Assembly (NCBI GenBank): GCA_020444165.1
Contig: JAHLLK010000003.1
Location: 1 to 64,000, forward strand
From: Deltaproteobacteria bacterium
GTDB lineage: Bacteria > Desulfobacterota > Desulfarculia > Desulfarculales > Desulfarculaceae
Direction of reading: 5' to 3'
DNA: 64,000 bases
Shown in pieces: positions 18,342-27,017 of the stretch. The translations under genes and the position numbers were made by a program. Position 1 is the stretch's first letter; every line of letters begins with the position of its first letter. The notes under the pieces were generated by a model. It saw nothing but the letters and a program-made list of their open reading frames with translations, was not told the origin of the DNA and made no database searches.

Positions 18342-20464
18342 AGCGTTGGTGGCGACGACGCCGCAACGTACGGGTGACCCCGTCCGGCAGCCGCCGCAAA
18401 ACCAGCCAGGGGCAAACCTGGGCCGCGGCGCTGGTGGGCAAGCTCAAGGGTCTGGCCGGTCCGGCCCCGGGCCAGAGACGCCCCCAGCCGCCGGCCGCGG
18501 CCAAGACCGCCCGGCCCGCCTGGTGGAAGAGGGCCCCTCAACCGGGCCAAGCCACCGGCGCCCCCCGGCCCGCCGGCCCGGCCCGGCTCTCGTTCTGGGC
18601 CCGGCTCCTGAGTTGGCGTCCCGCCAGCCCGCGCCCCCGGCGGGCCAGCGGCGCGCCCCGGCCCCCGGCCCCGGCCGCTGCCCGCCCGGCCCGCTCCGCC
18701 AAGCCACCCCGCGAGCCCAAACCGCCCCGCGAGCCCCGGCGCCGGACCAAAGCGGCCGCCGCCCCCACGCCGCCGCCCGTAGCCTGGCTCCACCGCCAGG
18801 AGTGGATCTATCTCCTGGCGCTCTTGGCCGTGTGCGCGGTGCTGTTCTTCGGCGGCCTTGGCCAGCGCAGCCTGTGGGAGAGCGACGAGGCGCGCTACGC
18901 GGAGATCGCCCGGGAACTGGTGCAAAGCGACTGGAGCGAGTGGGCCATCCCGCGCCTGAACTACGTTAAATACCTGGAAAAGCCTCCTTTGACCTACTGG
19001 CTCCTGGGGCTTTCCTTCGAGGTCTTCGGGGTGTCCGCCGGGGCGGCCCGTTTGGTGCCGGCCTTTTTTGGCACCCTCACCGTGGTGCTCACCTTTCTTT
19101 TGGGCCGCGCCCTTTGGGGGGCTTTCTGCGGCTTCCTGGCCGGCTTGATCCTGGCCACCTCCCTGATGTTCATTGCCCTCTCCCGGGTCCTCTTGGTGGA
19201 CATGGTTCTGTGCGCCGGGGTGGTGATGTCCTTGTGGGCGGCTTGGAACCTCCGGCAGGGCCGGCCTGGGGCGTTGTATTGGTTCTGGTTGGGCGCGGCC
19301 CTGGCCTTTTTGACCAAGGGCCTGTTGGGGCCGGGCTTGGCCGGGGTCACCGTGCTGCTGTTCGCCCTGGCCAGCGGCGATTTCGCGCTGTTCCTGCGGC
19401 TGTTCAATGGGCGGGGCCTGGCCCTGTTCGCGGGGCTCACCCTGCCGTGGCTCATCGCCGCCACCTGGCTGGAACCCGGGTTTTTGCGCTATTTTTTCTG
19501 GGACGAGCAGTTCGGCCGCCTGGCCACCACGCATCACCAGCGCTTCGAACCCTTTTATTACTACTTCGGGGTGGTGCCCCTCGGCTTTTTCCCCTGGATC
19601 GCCTTTTTGCCCTGGGCCGCGCGGGAGTCCTGGCCGGGGCGGGCCTGGCGGCAACCGGAGAACCGGCCCTGGCTCTTTGTCCTGTTGTGGTTCGGTTTCT
19701 TCTTTGTGTTCCTGACCCTGTCCCGCTCCAAGATGATGCACTACGCGCTTCCCCTGTTGCCGGCCCTGGCCCTCCTCTTGAGCCGGCCCCTGGCCGGGCT
19801 CATGACCCCGCCATGGCAACGGCCCACCCCCCCGGGTTTGCAGGTCTCGCTCACCATTTTGGCCGGGCTGTTGTTGCTGCTCGGCCTGGTGGTGCCCCTG
19901 GTGCCGGCCTTCAACGCGGACATCCACTACGCCCAGCTGGGCGCGGCCGCCTTTGTGGCGCCCTTGTTGTTGGCGGCCGCGGCCATGGGGCTCTACCTCA
20001 GCCGCCGGCGGCTCTTCATGGTGCTGGTGGGGCCCCTGGCCGTGCTGGTCTTGATTCTGGCCGGGGTGGTGGCCGCTTTGCCCACCCTGGAGCAGTACCG
20101 CTCGGTGGCCGGTCTCGTCGCCCCCCTGAAAACCCAACTGGAGCCGGACGACATCCTGGCCACGGTGGGGGACTATTATCACGGCGTGCCTTTTTACAGC
20201 GGGCGGCGGGTGATGGTGGTGCAAAATTGGGGCGAGCTGGAATACGGCCGCCGGCGCGACCCCGAGGCCGAGCGCTGGTTCCTGCCCGATGACCGCGCCT
20301 TCATGAAGCTGTTGGAGCGGCGCCACACCCGGGTGCTGGCCGTGGCGGAAACCGGCCGTTTCAAGCAGTTGTTGCGGGAAGCGCAGGCGCAGTACGGCCT
20401 GCCCTTGTTTGCCTGGAAGATTTGGGGCGACAAAACGCTGTTTTCCAACCGCCCCTTGAAATAG
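18338..20464 (+). CDS. ArnT-like glycosyltransferase with long basic N-terminus
   Basis: GT39-type membrane transferase of 708 residues from the ATG that overlaps the previous stop (ATGA). The frame is open further upstream, but that part only shadows the fusion gene. Residues 1 to about 148 are a Pro/Ala/Arg-rich, probably cytoplasmic and disordered extension with repeated KPPREPK-like units. The core then has SDEARYAEIARE and KYLEKPPLTYWLLGLSFEVFG plus about 11-12 TM segments. Expected role: moving an undecaprenyl-phosphate-linked sugar (Ara4N or another aminosugar) onto lipid A. The extension is absent from enteric ArnT. Confidence 0.85.
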   Translation: MKRWWRRRRNVRVTPSGSRRKTSQGQTWAAALVGKLKGLAGPAPGQRRPQPPAAAKTARPAWWKRAPQPGQATGAPRPAGPARLSFWARLLSWRPASPRPRRASGAPRPPAPAAARPARSAKPPREPKPPREPRRRTKAAAAPTPPPVAWLHRQEWIYLLALLAVCAVLFFGGLGQRSLWESDEARYAEIARELVQSDWSEWAIPRLNYVKYLEKPPLTYWLLGLSFEVFGVSAGAARLVPAFFGTLTVVLTFLLGRALWGAFCGFLAGLILATSLMFIALSRVLLVDMVLCAGVVMSLWAAWNLRQGRPGALYWFWLGAALAFLTKGLLGPGLAGVTVLLFALASGDFALFLRLFNGRGLALFAGLTLPWLIAATWLEPGFLRYFFWDEQFGRLATTHHQRFEPFYYYFGVVPLGFFPWIAFLPWAARESWPGRAWRQPENRPWLFVLLWFGFFFVFLTLSRSKMMHYALPLLPALALLLSRPLAGLMTPPWQRPTPPGLQVSLTILAGLLLLLGLVVPLVPAFNADIHYAQLGAAAFVAPLLLAAAAMGLYLSRRRLFMVLVGPLAVLVLILAGVVAALPTLEQYRSVAGLVAPLKTQLEPDDILATVGDYYHGVPFYSGRRVMVVQNWGELEYGRRRDPEAERWFLPDDRAFMKLLERRHTRVLAVAETGRFKQLLREAQAQYGLPLFAWKIWGDKTLFSNRPLK

Positions 20465-20751
20465 CCCCGCCAGCCCCCCGGACCGGCCGGGCGCTTCGGG
20501 AAAGGTCTATCCCAAGCCCTTGCTCCGGCTTGATTTTCTAACCGCGGACTGCCATATTATGGCCAACTTGACCTGAACAATCTGGGAGAAAGCCGGCCAC
20601 GGCTGACCCCCTGGACTCCTTAATACGGGCAACCTCTTCGGAATTGTGTCAACATGCCGGTGCCGTGCCTTGGCGGGCCTCTCCCGTTCCGGACCCACAG
20701 GCCGGCCTGCCTGCCCCCCCGGAGGGCCGCCCCGCCCGGCAGGAGGATCAG

Positions 20752-21696
20752 ATGGAACCCGCATCCCCGGAAACCACACCCTATCTTTCAGTGGTGATCC
20801 CGGTTTTCAACGAACAGGACAACCTGGTGGAACTGCAGGCCCGCGTGGCCGCCACGCTGGACCGGGCCGGCTACCGCTGGGAGGTGATCTACGTCGACGA
20901 CGGTTCCCGGGACGACTCCTGGGATATCCTGGAAAACCTCCATCACCACGACTCCCGGGTCCGTTTGGTGCGTTTCAACCGCAACTACGGCCAGCACATG
21001 GCCGTGTTCGCCGGATTCGAGACGGTGCGGGGCGAAGTGGTGGTGACCCTGGACGCCGACCTGCAGAACCCGCCCGAGGACATCCCCCGCCTGGTGGAGA
21101 AGCTGGAGGAGGGCTATGACGTGGTGGGCGGCTGGCGGCACCGGCGCCAGGACTCCCTGTTCCGCACCCTGCCTTCCTGGTTGGTCAACAAGGTCACCAG
21201 CAAGGTGCTTAAGGTGGATCTGAAGGATTACGGTTGCATGCTCCGGGCCTACCGCCGCACGGTGATCGAGGCCATGAACCAGTGCCAGGAGACCTCCAGC
21301 TTCATTCCGGCCCTGGCCAACACCTTTGCCCGCCGGGTGGCGGAGATCCCGGTGGGGCACGCCGAGCGCCACGCCGGCCACTCCAAATACGGGGTGCTGC
21401 AACTGTTGAAGCTGCACTTTGACCTCATGACCGGCTTCTCGGTGCTGCCCATCCAGTTCGTCAGCTTGGCCGGCCTGATGGTGGCGGTGATGGGCCTGGC
21501 TTTTGGCGCCTTCTTGTTCCTGCGGCGGCTCATCGTGGGGCCGGAGGTGGAGGGGGTGTTCACCCTGTTCGCCATCCTGTTCATCTTCGTGGGGCTGCAG
21601 ATCTTCGGGGTGGGGCTCATCGGTGAGTACGTGGGCCGCATCTACCGGGAGGTCCGCCGCCGGCCCCGCTTCATCATCAGCGAGACCCGGGGCTGA
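20752..21696 (+). CDS. ArnC-like undecaprenyl-phosphate glycosyltransferase
   Basis: GT2 enzyme of 314 residues that loads a (formyl- or acetyl-)aminosugar onto undecaprenyl phosphate at the inner-membrane face. The catalytic domain has SVVIPVFNEQDNL, VDDGSRDDS and TLDADLQNPPEDIP (DxD-type). Two C-terminal TM segments lie at about 230-255 and 265-290. It begins at the ATG at 20752 with a perfect AGGAGG, although the frame is open upstream. A 287-nt spacer precedes it, with only a poor promoter candidate (TTGATT 20530, TATTAT 20555, 19-nt spacing). ArnD-like and two ArnT-like neighbours support the role, but the exact sugar is unknown. Confidence 0.85.
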   Translation: MEPASPETTPYLSVVIPVFNEQDNLVELQARVAATLDRAGYRWEVIYVDDGSRDDSWDILENLHHHDSRVRLVRFNRNYGQHMAVFAGFETVRGEVVVTLDADLQNPPEDIPRLVEKLEEGYDVVGGWRHRRQDSLFRTLPSWLVNKVTSKVLKVDLKDYGCMLRAYRRTVIEAMNQCQETSSFIPALANTFARRVAEIPVGHAERHAGHSKYGVLQLLKLHFDLMTGFSVLPIQFVSLAGLMVAVMGLAFGAFLFLRRLIVGPEVEGVFTLFAILFIFVGLQIFGVGLIGEYVGRIYREVRRRPRFIISETRG

Positions 21697-21702
21697 GTTC
21701 CC

Positions 21703-22650
21703 ATGTTTTCCTCTACGCCAGAACCCGACGCCACCCCCACCCGGGTGGTGCTCAAGGTGGATGTGGACACCCGCGTCGGCTTGGTGGACGGGGTGCCCCG
21801 GCTGGCCGAGCTCTTGAACCTCTTGGGGCTCAAGGCCAGCTTCTTCATATCCATGGGGCCGGATCACTCCGGCTGGGCCCTGAAGCGCATCTTTCGGCCC
21901 GGCTTCTTGCAAAAGCAGCTCCACTCCGGTGCGGCGGCCTCCTACGGCCTGCGGACCATGCTCTACGGCCTCCTCCTGCCGGGGCCCATCATCGCCCGCC
22001 GGGCCCCGGGACGCTTCCGGGAACTCCTCGACGCGGGCCACGAAGTGGGCCTGCACGCTTGGGATCACGTGTTCTGGCACGACCGGCTGCGGGGCCTGGC
22101 GCCCGGGGTGGTGCGGCAACACCTGCGGCTCGCCGCTGATTTATTCCAGGAAATCACCGGTATGGCCCCGGCCAGCTTTGCCGCCCCGGGCTGGCAGATA
22201 ACCCCCACCGCCCTTACCGCCCTGGAGGAGCTGGGCAGCACCCATGTCTCCTGCTGCCGGGGCTTCAGCCCCTTCCGGCCTTTGGTGCACGGCCGGCCGC
22301 TCCGCCTTTTGGAGCTGCCCACCACCATGCCCTCTTTGGACGAGGCCCTGACCCTCACCGGCCTCTCCGGCCGGGAGGTGGGCGAGTGGCTGGCCGGCCA
22401 GGCCTTGCCCGGGCGGCTCAATGTCTTCACCCTGCACGCCGAGGTGGAGGGGCGGAACCAATACGCGGTGTTCGAGACCATGTTGCGGCTGTGGCTGGCC
22501 CAGGGGGTGGAGTTCCCCCGCCTGGTGGACGCCGCCCGCCAGACCGTGGAAGCCGGGGGGGTGCCGGTGGGAGAGGTGGTGTTCGGCCCCTCGCCGGGGC
22601 GGGCCTATGAGTTGGCCTGGCAGGCCATGGCCCTGGGCCAGGGGGTTTGA
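21703..22650 (+). CDS. ArnD-like polysaccharide deacetylase
   Basis: Periplasm-facing or membrane-associated NodB-fold deacetylase of 315 residues that matches ArnD along its length. It has KVDVDTRVGLVDGVPRL (metal-binding Asp pair), GHEVGLHAWDH (metal histidines), CCRGFSPFRPL and FTLHAEVEG. In known pathways ArnD deformylates Und-P-Ara4FN, and the Francisella homologue NaxD deacetylates Und-P-GalNAc. Six nucleotides separate it from the ArnC-like gene. No arnA or arnB is in the window, so which sugar is used remains open. Confidence 0.86.
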   Translation: MFSSTPEPDATPTRVVLKVDVDTRVGLVDGVPRLAELLNLLGLKASFFISMGPDHSGWALKRIFRPGFLQKQLHSGAAASYGLRTMLYGLLLPGPIIARRAPGRFRELLDAGHEVGLHAWDHVFWHDRLRGLAPGVVRQHLRLAADLFQEITGMAPASFAAPGWQITPTALTALEELGSTHVSCCRGFSPFRPLVHGRPLRLLELPTTMPSLDEALTLTGLSGREVGEWLAGQALPGRLNVFTLHAEVEGRNQYAVFETMLRLWLAQGVEFPRLVDAARQTVEAGGVPVGEVVFGPSPGRAYELAWQAMALGQGV

Positions 22651-23951
22651 TGCTGGGCCGCCTGGCGTACCACACCCTGGCGGTGACCGGCGTGGCGCTG
22701 GCCGCGCCGTTCTTCGTTTCCCGCCTGGGCAGTTCCCGCCAACGGGAGATCATGGCCGCCCGCCTGGGTCTGGGCCGGGCCTGGCTGCCCGTGCCCGGCG
22801 GCCCGGGAGCCTTGTGGGTGCACGCCCTCAGCGTAGGCGAGGTGGGCACGGCCCTGCCCCTGGTCCGGGCCCTGGGGAAACGCTTCCCCGGCCGGCCCCT
22901 GGTGCTCTCCACCGCCACGGCCGGAGGCCTGGAACTGGCCCGCCAGGGCCTGGACCAGGACTCCGCGGTGGCGCTGTTGGTGCGGCCGTTGGACCTGCCC
23001 TGGGCCGTGCCCAAGGTTCTGGACCGGCTGCGGCCGGCCCTCTCGGTGCTGGTGGAGGGCGACATCTGGCCCGGTTGGCAATGGGGCCTGGGCGCCCGGG
23101 GCGTGCCGCGGCTGTTGGTCAACGGCCGGGTGAGCCCCCGCACCTTTGCCGGCTACCAGCGCCTGGGCCCCCTGGCCCGGGAGCTTCTGGGCGGTTTTGA
23201 GCGCATCCTGGTGCAGAGCCAGGTGGATTACCAGCGCATGGCCGCGGTGGGGGTGGCCCCGGCCCGCCTGGCCGTGGGCGGCAACCTGAAATTCGACACC
23301 GCGCCGCCGGCCTTGGGGCCAGAAGAACGCGAAGCCCTGGCCCGGGAACTGGGCTTGGCCGCGCGGCCGGTGCTGGTGGCCGGCTCCACCCACGCCGGGG
23401 AGGAGGAGCCCTGCCTGGCCGCCTTCCAGGCCCTGGCCGCGGAGCATCCCGGCCTGGCCCTGCTGTTGGCGCCCCGGGAGGTGTCCCGGGCCGCGGGCAT
23501 CCTGGAACTGGCCCGCTCGCGGGGGCTCCGGGTGGCGGCGCTTTCCCAGGGCGCGCCTCCCCCGGACACCCAGGTGGTGGTGCTGGATCTCCTGGGCCTG
23601 TTGGCCCGGGCCTATGCCGTGGGCCGGGCGGCCTTCGTGGGCGGCTCCTTCACCACGGTGGGGGGGCACAATCTCCTGGAACCGGCGGCCCAGGGGGTGC
23701 CGGTGTTTTTTGGCCCGCACACCCATAATTTCCTGGCCATGGCCCGGGGGCTGGAAGAGGCCGGCGGCGGTTTCCGCCTGGCTCAGGGCGGTGAGCTGCT
23801 GGCCGCCTGGGGACGGGCCCTGGCCGAGCCGGCCTGGGCCGCCGCGGCTGGGCAAACGGCCCGGGATTTTACGGCGGCTCACCGGGGAGCCTTGGACCGG
23901 GCGGTGGAGGAGGCAGCCGGGCTTTTGGAGGTGAGCGCGCATGGGGCTTGA
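22650..23951 (+). CDS. waaA: 3-deoxy-D-manno-octulosonic acid transferase
   Basis: Adds Kdo to lipid IVA, the first core sugar. The 433-residue GT30 enzyme has an N-terminal membrane anchor (about 1-22), LWVHALSVGEVGTALPLV with the catalytic glutamate, VEGDIWPGWQWG, and GGSFTTVGGHNLLEPAAQG in the CMP-Kdo domain. I chose the ATG at 22650, which overlaps the ArnD-like stop by one base; a TTG one codon earlier is the alternative. It overlaps lpxK by 11 nt. Confidence 0.94.
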   Translation: MLGRLAYHTLAVTGVALAAPFFVSRLGSSRQREIMAARLGLGRAWLPVPGGPGALWVHALSVGEVGTALPLVRALGKRFPGRPLVLSTATAGGLELARQGLDQDSAVALLVRPLDLPWAVPKVLDRLRPALSVLVEGDIWPGWQWGLGARGVPRLLVNGRVSPRTFAGYQRLGPLARELLGGFERILVQSQVDYQRMAAVGVAPARLAVGGNLKFDTAPPALGPEEREALARELGLAARPVLVAGSTHAGEEEPCLAAFQALAAEHPGLALLLAPREVSRAAGILELARSRGLRVAALSQGAPPPDTQVVVLDLLGLLARAYAVGRAAFVGGSFTTVGGHNLLEPAAQGVPVFFGPHTHNFLAMARGLEEAGGGFRLAQGGELLAAWGRALAEPAWAAAAGQTARDFTAAHRGALDRAVEEAAGLLEVSAHGA

Positions 23952-25035
23952 TCTGGCCGCGGTGCACCAGGACCTCCTGGCCGGCCGGGCCGCCTGGCCC
24001 TGGCGGGCCACGGCCCGGGCCCTGGCTTGGCCCTACGGCTTGGGGGCCCGGCTGGACGCCTGGTCCCACCAAGCCGGTTGGCAAAAGGTACAGCGCCTGC
24101 CCGCCCCGGTGGTGGGGGTGGGCAACCTGGCCGTGGGCGGCACCGGCAAGACCCCCCTGGTGTTGGCCGTGCTCCAGACTCTGGCTCGCTGGGGGGTGCC
24201 GGCCGCGGTGATCAGCCGGGGTTACGGCGGCCGGGCCAAGGGCCCGGTGACCTGGGTCAGCCGGGGGCAGGGGCTCCTGGCCGGGGCCGGGGAGGCAGGC
24301 GACGAGCCGGTGCTGTTGGCGCAGCGCTCCGGCGCGCCGGTGGCCGTGGGCCGCGACCGCGCGGCGGTGGGCCGGGCCCTCTTGGCCGAGCTGGGGCCCC
24401 GGGTCCTGGTGGGCGATGACCTTTTTCAGCACCACGCCTTGCACCGGGACTTGAACCTGGTAGCCTTGGACGCGGCCTCCCCCCTGGGCAACGGTTTTCT
24501 CCTGCCCCGCGGGGAGTTGCGCGAGCCGCCCACCGCTCTGGCCCGGGCCGACGCGGTGATCTTCACCCGGGCCGCCAGCCCGGAGGCGGCCGCCCAGGCC
24601 CGGGCCCTGGTGGCCCCCTGGTGGGAGGGGCCCACCCTGGCCTGCCGCCACGTCATCCTGGGCTTCCGGGGACCGGGGGGGGAGGAGCTGCCCCTGGACG
24701 CCTTGGCCGGCCGCCGGGCCGTGGGGTTTGCCGGCCTGGCCCGTCCCGGGGATTTCCGGCACACCTTGGAGGAACTGGGCCTCTCGGTGGCCGGCTTCCG
24801 CGCCTTTGCCGACCACCACGCCTACACCCCGGCCGAGGTGAGCGCGCTGGTGGGCTGGGCCCGGGAAAACGGGGCCGAGCTGGCCCTCACCAGCGAGAAG
24901 GACCGCGTGCGCCTGGCCTGGCCGGAAGAGGCCGCGGTGCCCTTGTACTACCCGGTTTTGGGCCTGGAGTTCTGGGAAGGCCCTGCGGCCTGGGAACGCC
25001 TCCTGGCCTGGGGCCTGGCCGCTTGGAAAGGATGA
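23941..25035 (+). CDS. lpxK: Tetraacyldisaccharide 4'-kinase
   Basis: Phosphorylates the 4' position of the lipid A disaccharide at the inner membrane. The 364 residues contain the P-loop VGNLAVGGTGKTPLV, ISRGYGGRAKG, the DDLFQHHALHRDLNLVALD segment with the catalytic Asp/His, and ALTSEKDRVRL near the C-terminus. The N-terminal helix anchors it to the membrane. The neighbours waaA and the late acyltransferase act in the same pathway. Confidence 0.95.
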   Translation: MGLDLAAVHQDLLAGRAAWPWRATARALAWPYGLGARLDAWSHQAGWQKVQRLPAPVVGVGNLAVGGTGKTPLVLAVLQTLARWGVPAAVISRGYGGRAKGPVTWVSRGQGLLAGAGEAGDEPVLLAQRSGAPVAVGRDRAAVGRALLAELGPRVLVGDDLFQHHALHRDLNLVALDAASPLGNGFLLPRGELREPPTALARADAVIFTRAASPEAAAQARALVAPWWEGPTLACRHVILGFRGPGGEELPLDALAGRRAVGFAGLARPGDFRHTLEELGLSVAGFRAFADHHAYTPAEVSALVGWARENGAELALTSEKDRVRLAWPEEAAVPLYYPVLGLEFWEGPAAWERLLAWGLAAWKG

Positions 25036-25044
25036 GCACGCCTC

Positions 25045-25944
25045 GTGAGCCTGGCTTATCAACTGCTCCGTGCTACCGTGCGGGCCCTGGCCTGGCCCCC
25101 TCTGGACACGGCCCGCGCGGCTGGGCGCAGCCTGGGCCGCCTGGCCCAGCGCCTGGATGAGAAACACCGCCGTATCGTGCAGGAAAACCTCAGTTTGTCC
25201 TTTCCGGAGCACGAGGCGGCCTGGGTGGAGCGGACCGCCACGGGGGTGTTCGAACATATCGGCCAGGTGGCGGCCGAGCTGCCGTGGCTGGTGCACGCCA
25301 CCCCGTCCGAGCTCCGGGCCGCCACGCGCATGCACGGCTTTGAACACATGCGGGAGGGCATGGCCCGGGGTAGGGGGGTCATTACCCTCACCGGCCACCT
25401 GGGCAATTGGGAGTGGGCCAGTCTGGTGGCGAAACTTGAGGTGCCCCATCCCTCCGCGGTCGTGGCCCGGCCCCTGGACTGGCCACCGGCCGACCGCTGG
25501 GTGAACGAATGGCGCTCCTCCACCGGCCACCAAATGGTGCCCAAGAGCAGCTCGGCCCGGGCCTTGCTGAGGATCCTGCGCGCCGGCGGCATGGCGGGGC
25601 TCTTACTGGACCAGAACGTGGACTGGTACGACGGGGTGTGGGTGGAGTTCTTCGGCCGCCAGGCCTGCACCAACAAGGGTGGCGCGCTCTTGGCCTTGAG
25701 GACCGGAGCCGTCGTGCTGCCCTTTTACAGCTTCCGCGCCCCGGACGGCAAGCTGGACGTGTGCTTTGATCCCGAGATCCCCCTGGTGCGCACCGGGGAC
25801 AAGACCCACGACGTCTGGGCCAACACCCAGAACTTCACCCGAGCCTTGGAGAACATCATCCGCCGGCACCCGGAGCAGTGGTTCTGGCTGCACCAGCGCT
25901 GGAAGACCAAGCCTTTCCAGCCCTGGCCGCGGCAGAACTCATGA
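25045..25944 (+). CDS. lpxL: Lipid A late acyltransferase (LpxL/HtrB family)
   Basis: Adds a secondary acyl chain to Kdo-lipid A. The 299-residue protein has one N-terminal membrane segment and the HX4(D/E) catalytic motif HLGNWE at about residues 124-129. GLLLDQNVDWYDGVWVEFFG and the later HPEQWFWLHQRWKT are family hallmarks. It starts at GTG 25045, ten bases after lpxK, and overlaps waaF by four bases. I cannot tell LpxL from LpxM/LpxP acyl specificity. Confidence 0.9.
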   Translation: MSLAYQLLRATVRALAWPPLDTARAAGRSLGRLAQRLDEKHRRIVQENLSLSFPEHEAAWVERTATGVFEHIGQVAAELPWLVHATPSELRAATRMHGFEHMREGMARGRGVITLTGHLGNWEWASLVAKLEVPHPSAVVARPLDWPPADRWVNEWRSSTGHQMVPKSSSARALLRILRAGGMAGLLLDQNVDWYDGVWVEFFGRQACTNKGGALLALRTGAVVLPFYSFRAPDGKLDVCFDPEIPLVRTGDKTHDVWANTQNFTRALENIIRRHPEQWFWLHQRWKTKPFQPWPRQNS

Positions 25945-27017
25945 GTCGGCCCCTGGACCCGGCCACGCCGGGCCGCATCCTGGTGCGGGCGGCCAACTGG
26001 GTGGGCGATGCGGTGATGACCCTGCCGGCCTTGGAGGCTCTGCACGCCGCCTGCCCCCAGGCCGCCATCACCGTGTTGGCCAAGCCCTGGGTGGCCGGGG
26101 TGTACGCCCCGCACCCGGCGGTGGCTGGGGTGGTGGTCTATGACAAGGAGGGGGCGCACAAGGGCTGGGCCGGACTCCGCCGTTTGGCCCGGGAGTTGGC
26201 CGCCCGGGAATTCGACTGGGCGGTGCTGTGGCAGAACGCCTTTGAGGCCGCGTGGCTCACCCGCCTTGCCCGCATCCCGGTGCGGGTGGGCTATGCCACC
26301 GACGGCCGGGGCTGGCTCCTGAGCCACCCGGTGGACCGGCCGGCCGCCGCGCTCCAGGGCCACGAAACCTCCTATTACCTGCATATGTTGCACGGGGTCG
26401 GGCTTTTGGCCGCCGCGCCCCCGGCCGCGGGCGTGCCGCCCCGGCTCCATCTGGACCCCAAAGAGGTGCGGGCGGCCCGGGACTTCCTGGCCGGGCTGGG
26501 CCTTGAAGGCCCCTTGTTGGGCGCGGCGCCCGGCGCGGCCTTTGGCCCGGCCAAATGTTGGCCGGCCGAACGTTTTGCCGCGGTGCTCCGGGTTTTGGCC
26601 CCGGAAATGGGCGCCGGGGTGCTCCTTTTCGGCAGCGAGGGCGAGGCCGCGGCCACCCGGGCGGTATCGGCCGAGTTGAACGGGATCTTCCGCCGGGATT
26701 TGGCCGGCCACACCAGCTTGGCCCGGGCCCTGGCCCTGTTGGGCCAGCTGGATCTCTTCCTCTGCAACGACAGCGGACTCATGCACGCCGCCGCGGCCCT
26801 GGGCACCCCCACGGTGGCCGTGTTCGGCTCCACCGATCCGGTGCGCACCGGGCCCTTGGGGTCCCGGGCGAAGGTGGTGCGGCATCCGGTGGACTGCGCC
26901 CCTTGCAAAAAGCCCACCTGCCGCCGGGACCTGATCTGCTTCCAGGGCGTGAGCGCGGCCGAAGTGGCCGCGGCGGCCCGGGACCTCCTGGAGGCAGGGG
27001 AGCGGAGCCCGGCATGA
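25941..27017 (+). CDS. waaF: ADP-heptose--LPS heptosyltransferase II
   Basis: GT9 enzyme (358 residues) adding the second heptose to the inner core. It has RILVRAANWVGDAVMTLPAL at the start, LGAAPGAAFGPAKCWPAERF in the donor domain and LCNDSGLMHAAAALGTPTVA plus the CxxC-rich tail DCAPCKKPTCRRD. The ATG at 25941 overlaps the lpxL stop (ATGA). The KCWPAERF stretch fits WaaF better than WaaC. Confidence 0.9.
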   Translation: MSRPLDPATPGRILVRAANWVGDAVMTLPALEALHAACPQAAITVLAKPWVAGVYAPHPAVAGVVVYDKEGAHKGWAGLRRLARELAAREFDWAVLWQNAFEAAWLTRLARIPVRVGYATDGRGWLLSHPVDRPAAALQGHETSYYLHMLHGVGLLAAAPPAAGVPPRLHLDPKEVRAARDFLAGLGLEGPLLGAAPGAAFGPAKCWPAERFAAVLRVLAPEMGAGVLLFGSEGEAAATRAVSAELNGIFRRDLAGHTSLARALALLGQLDLFLCNDSGLMHAAAALGTPTVAVFGSTDPVRTGPLGSRAKVVRHPVDCAPCKKPTCRRDLICFQGVSAAEVAAAARDLLEAGERSPA

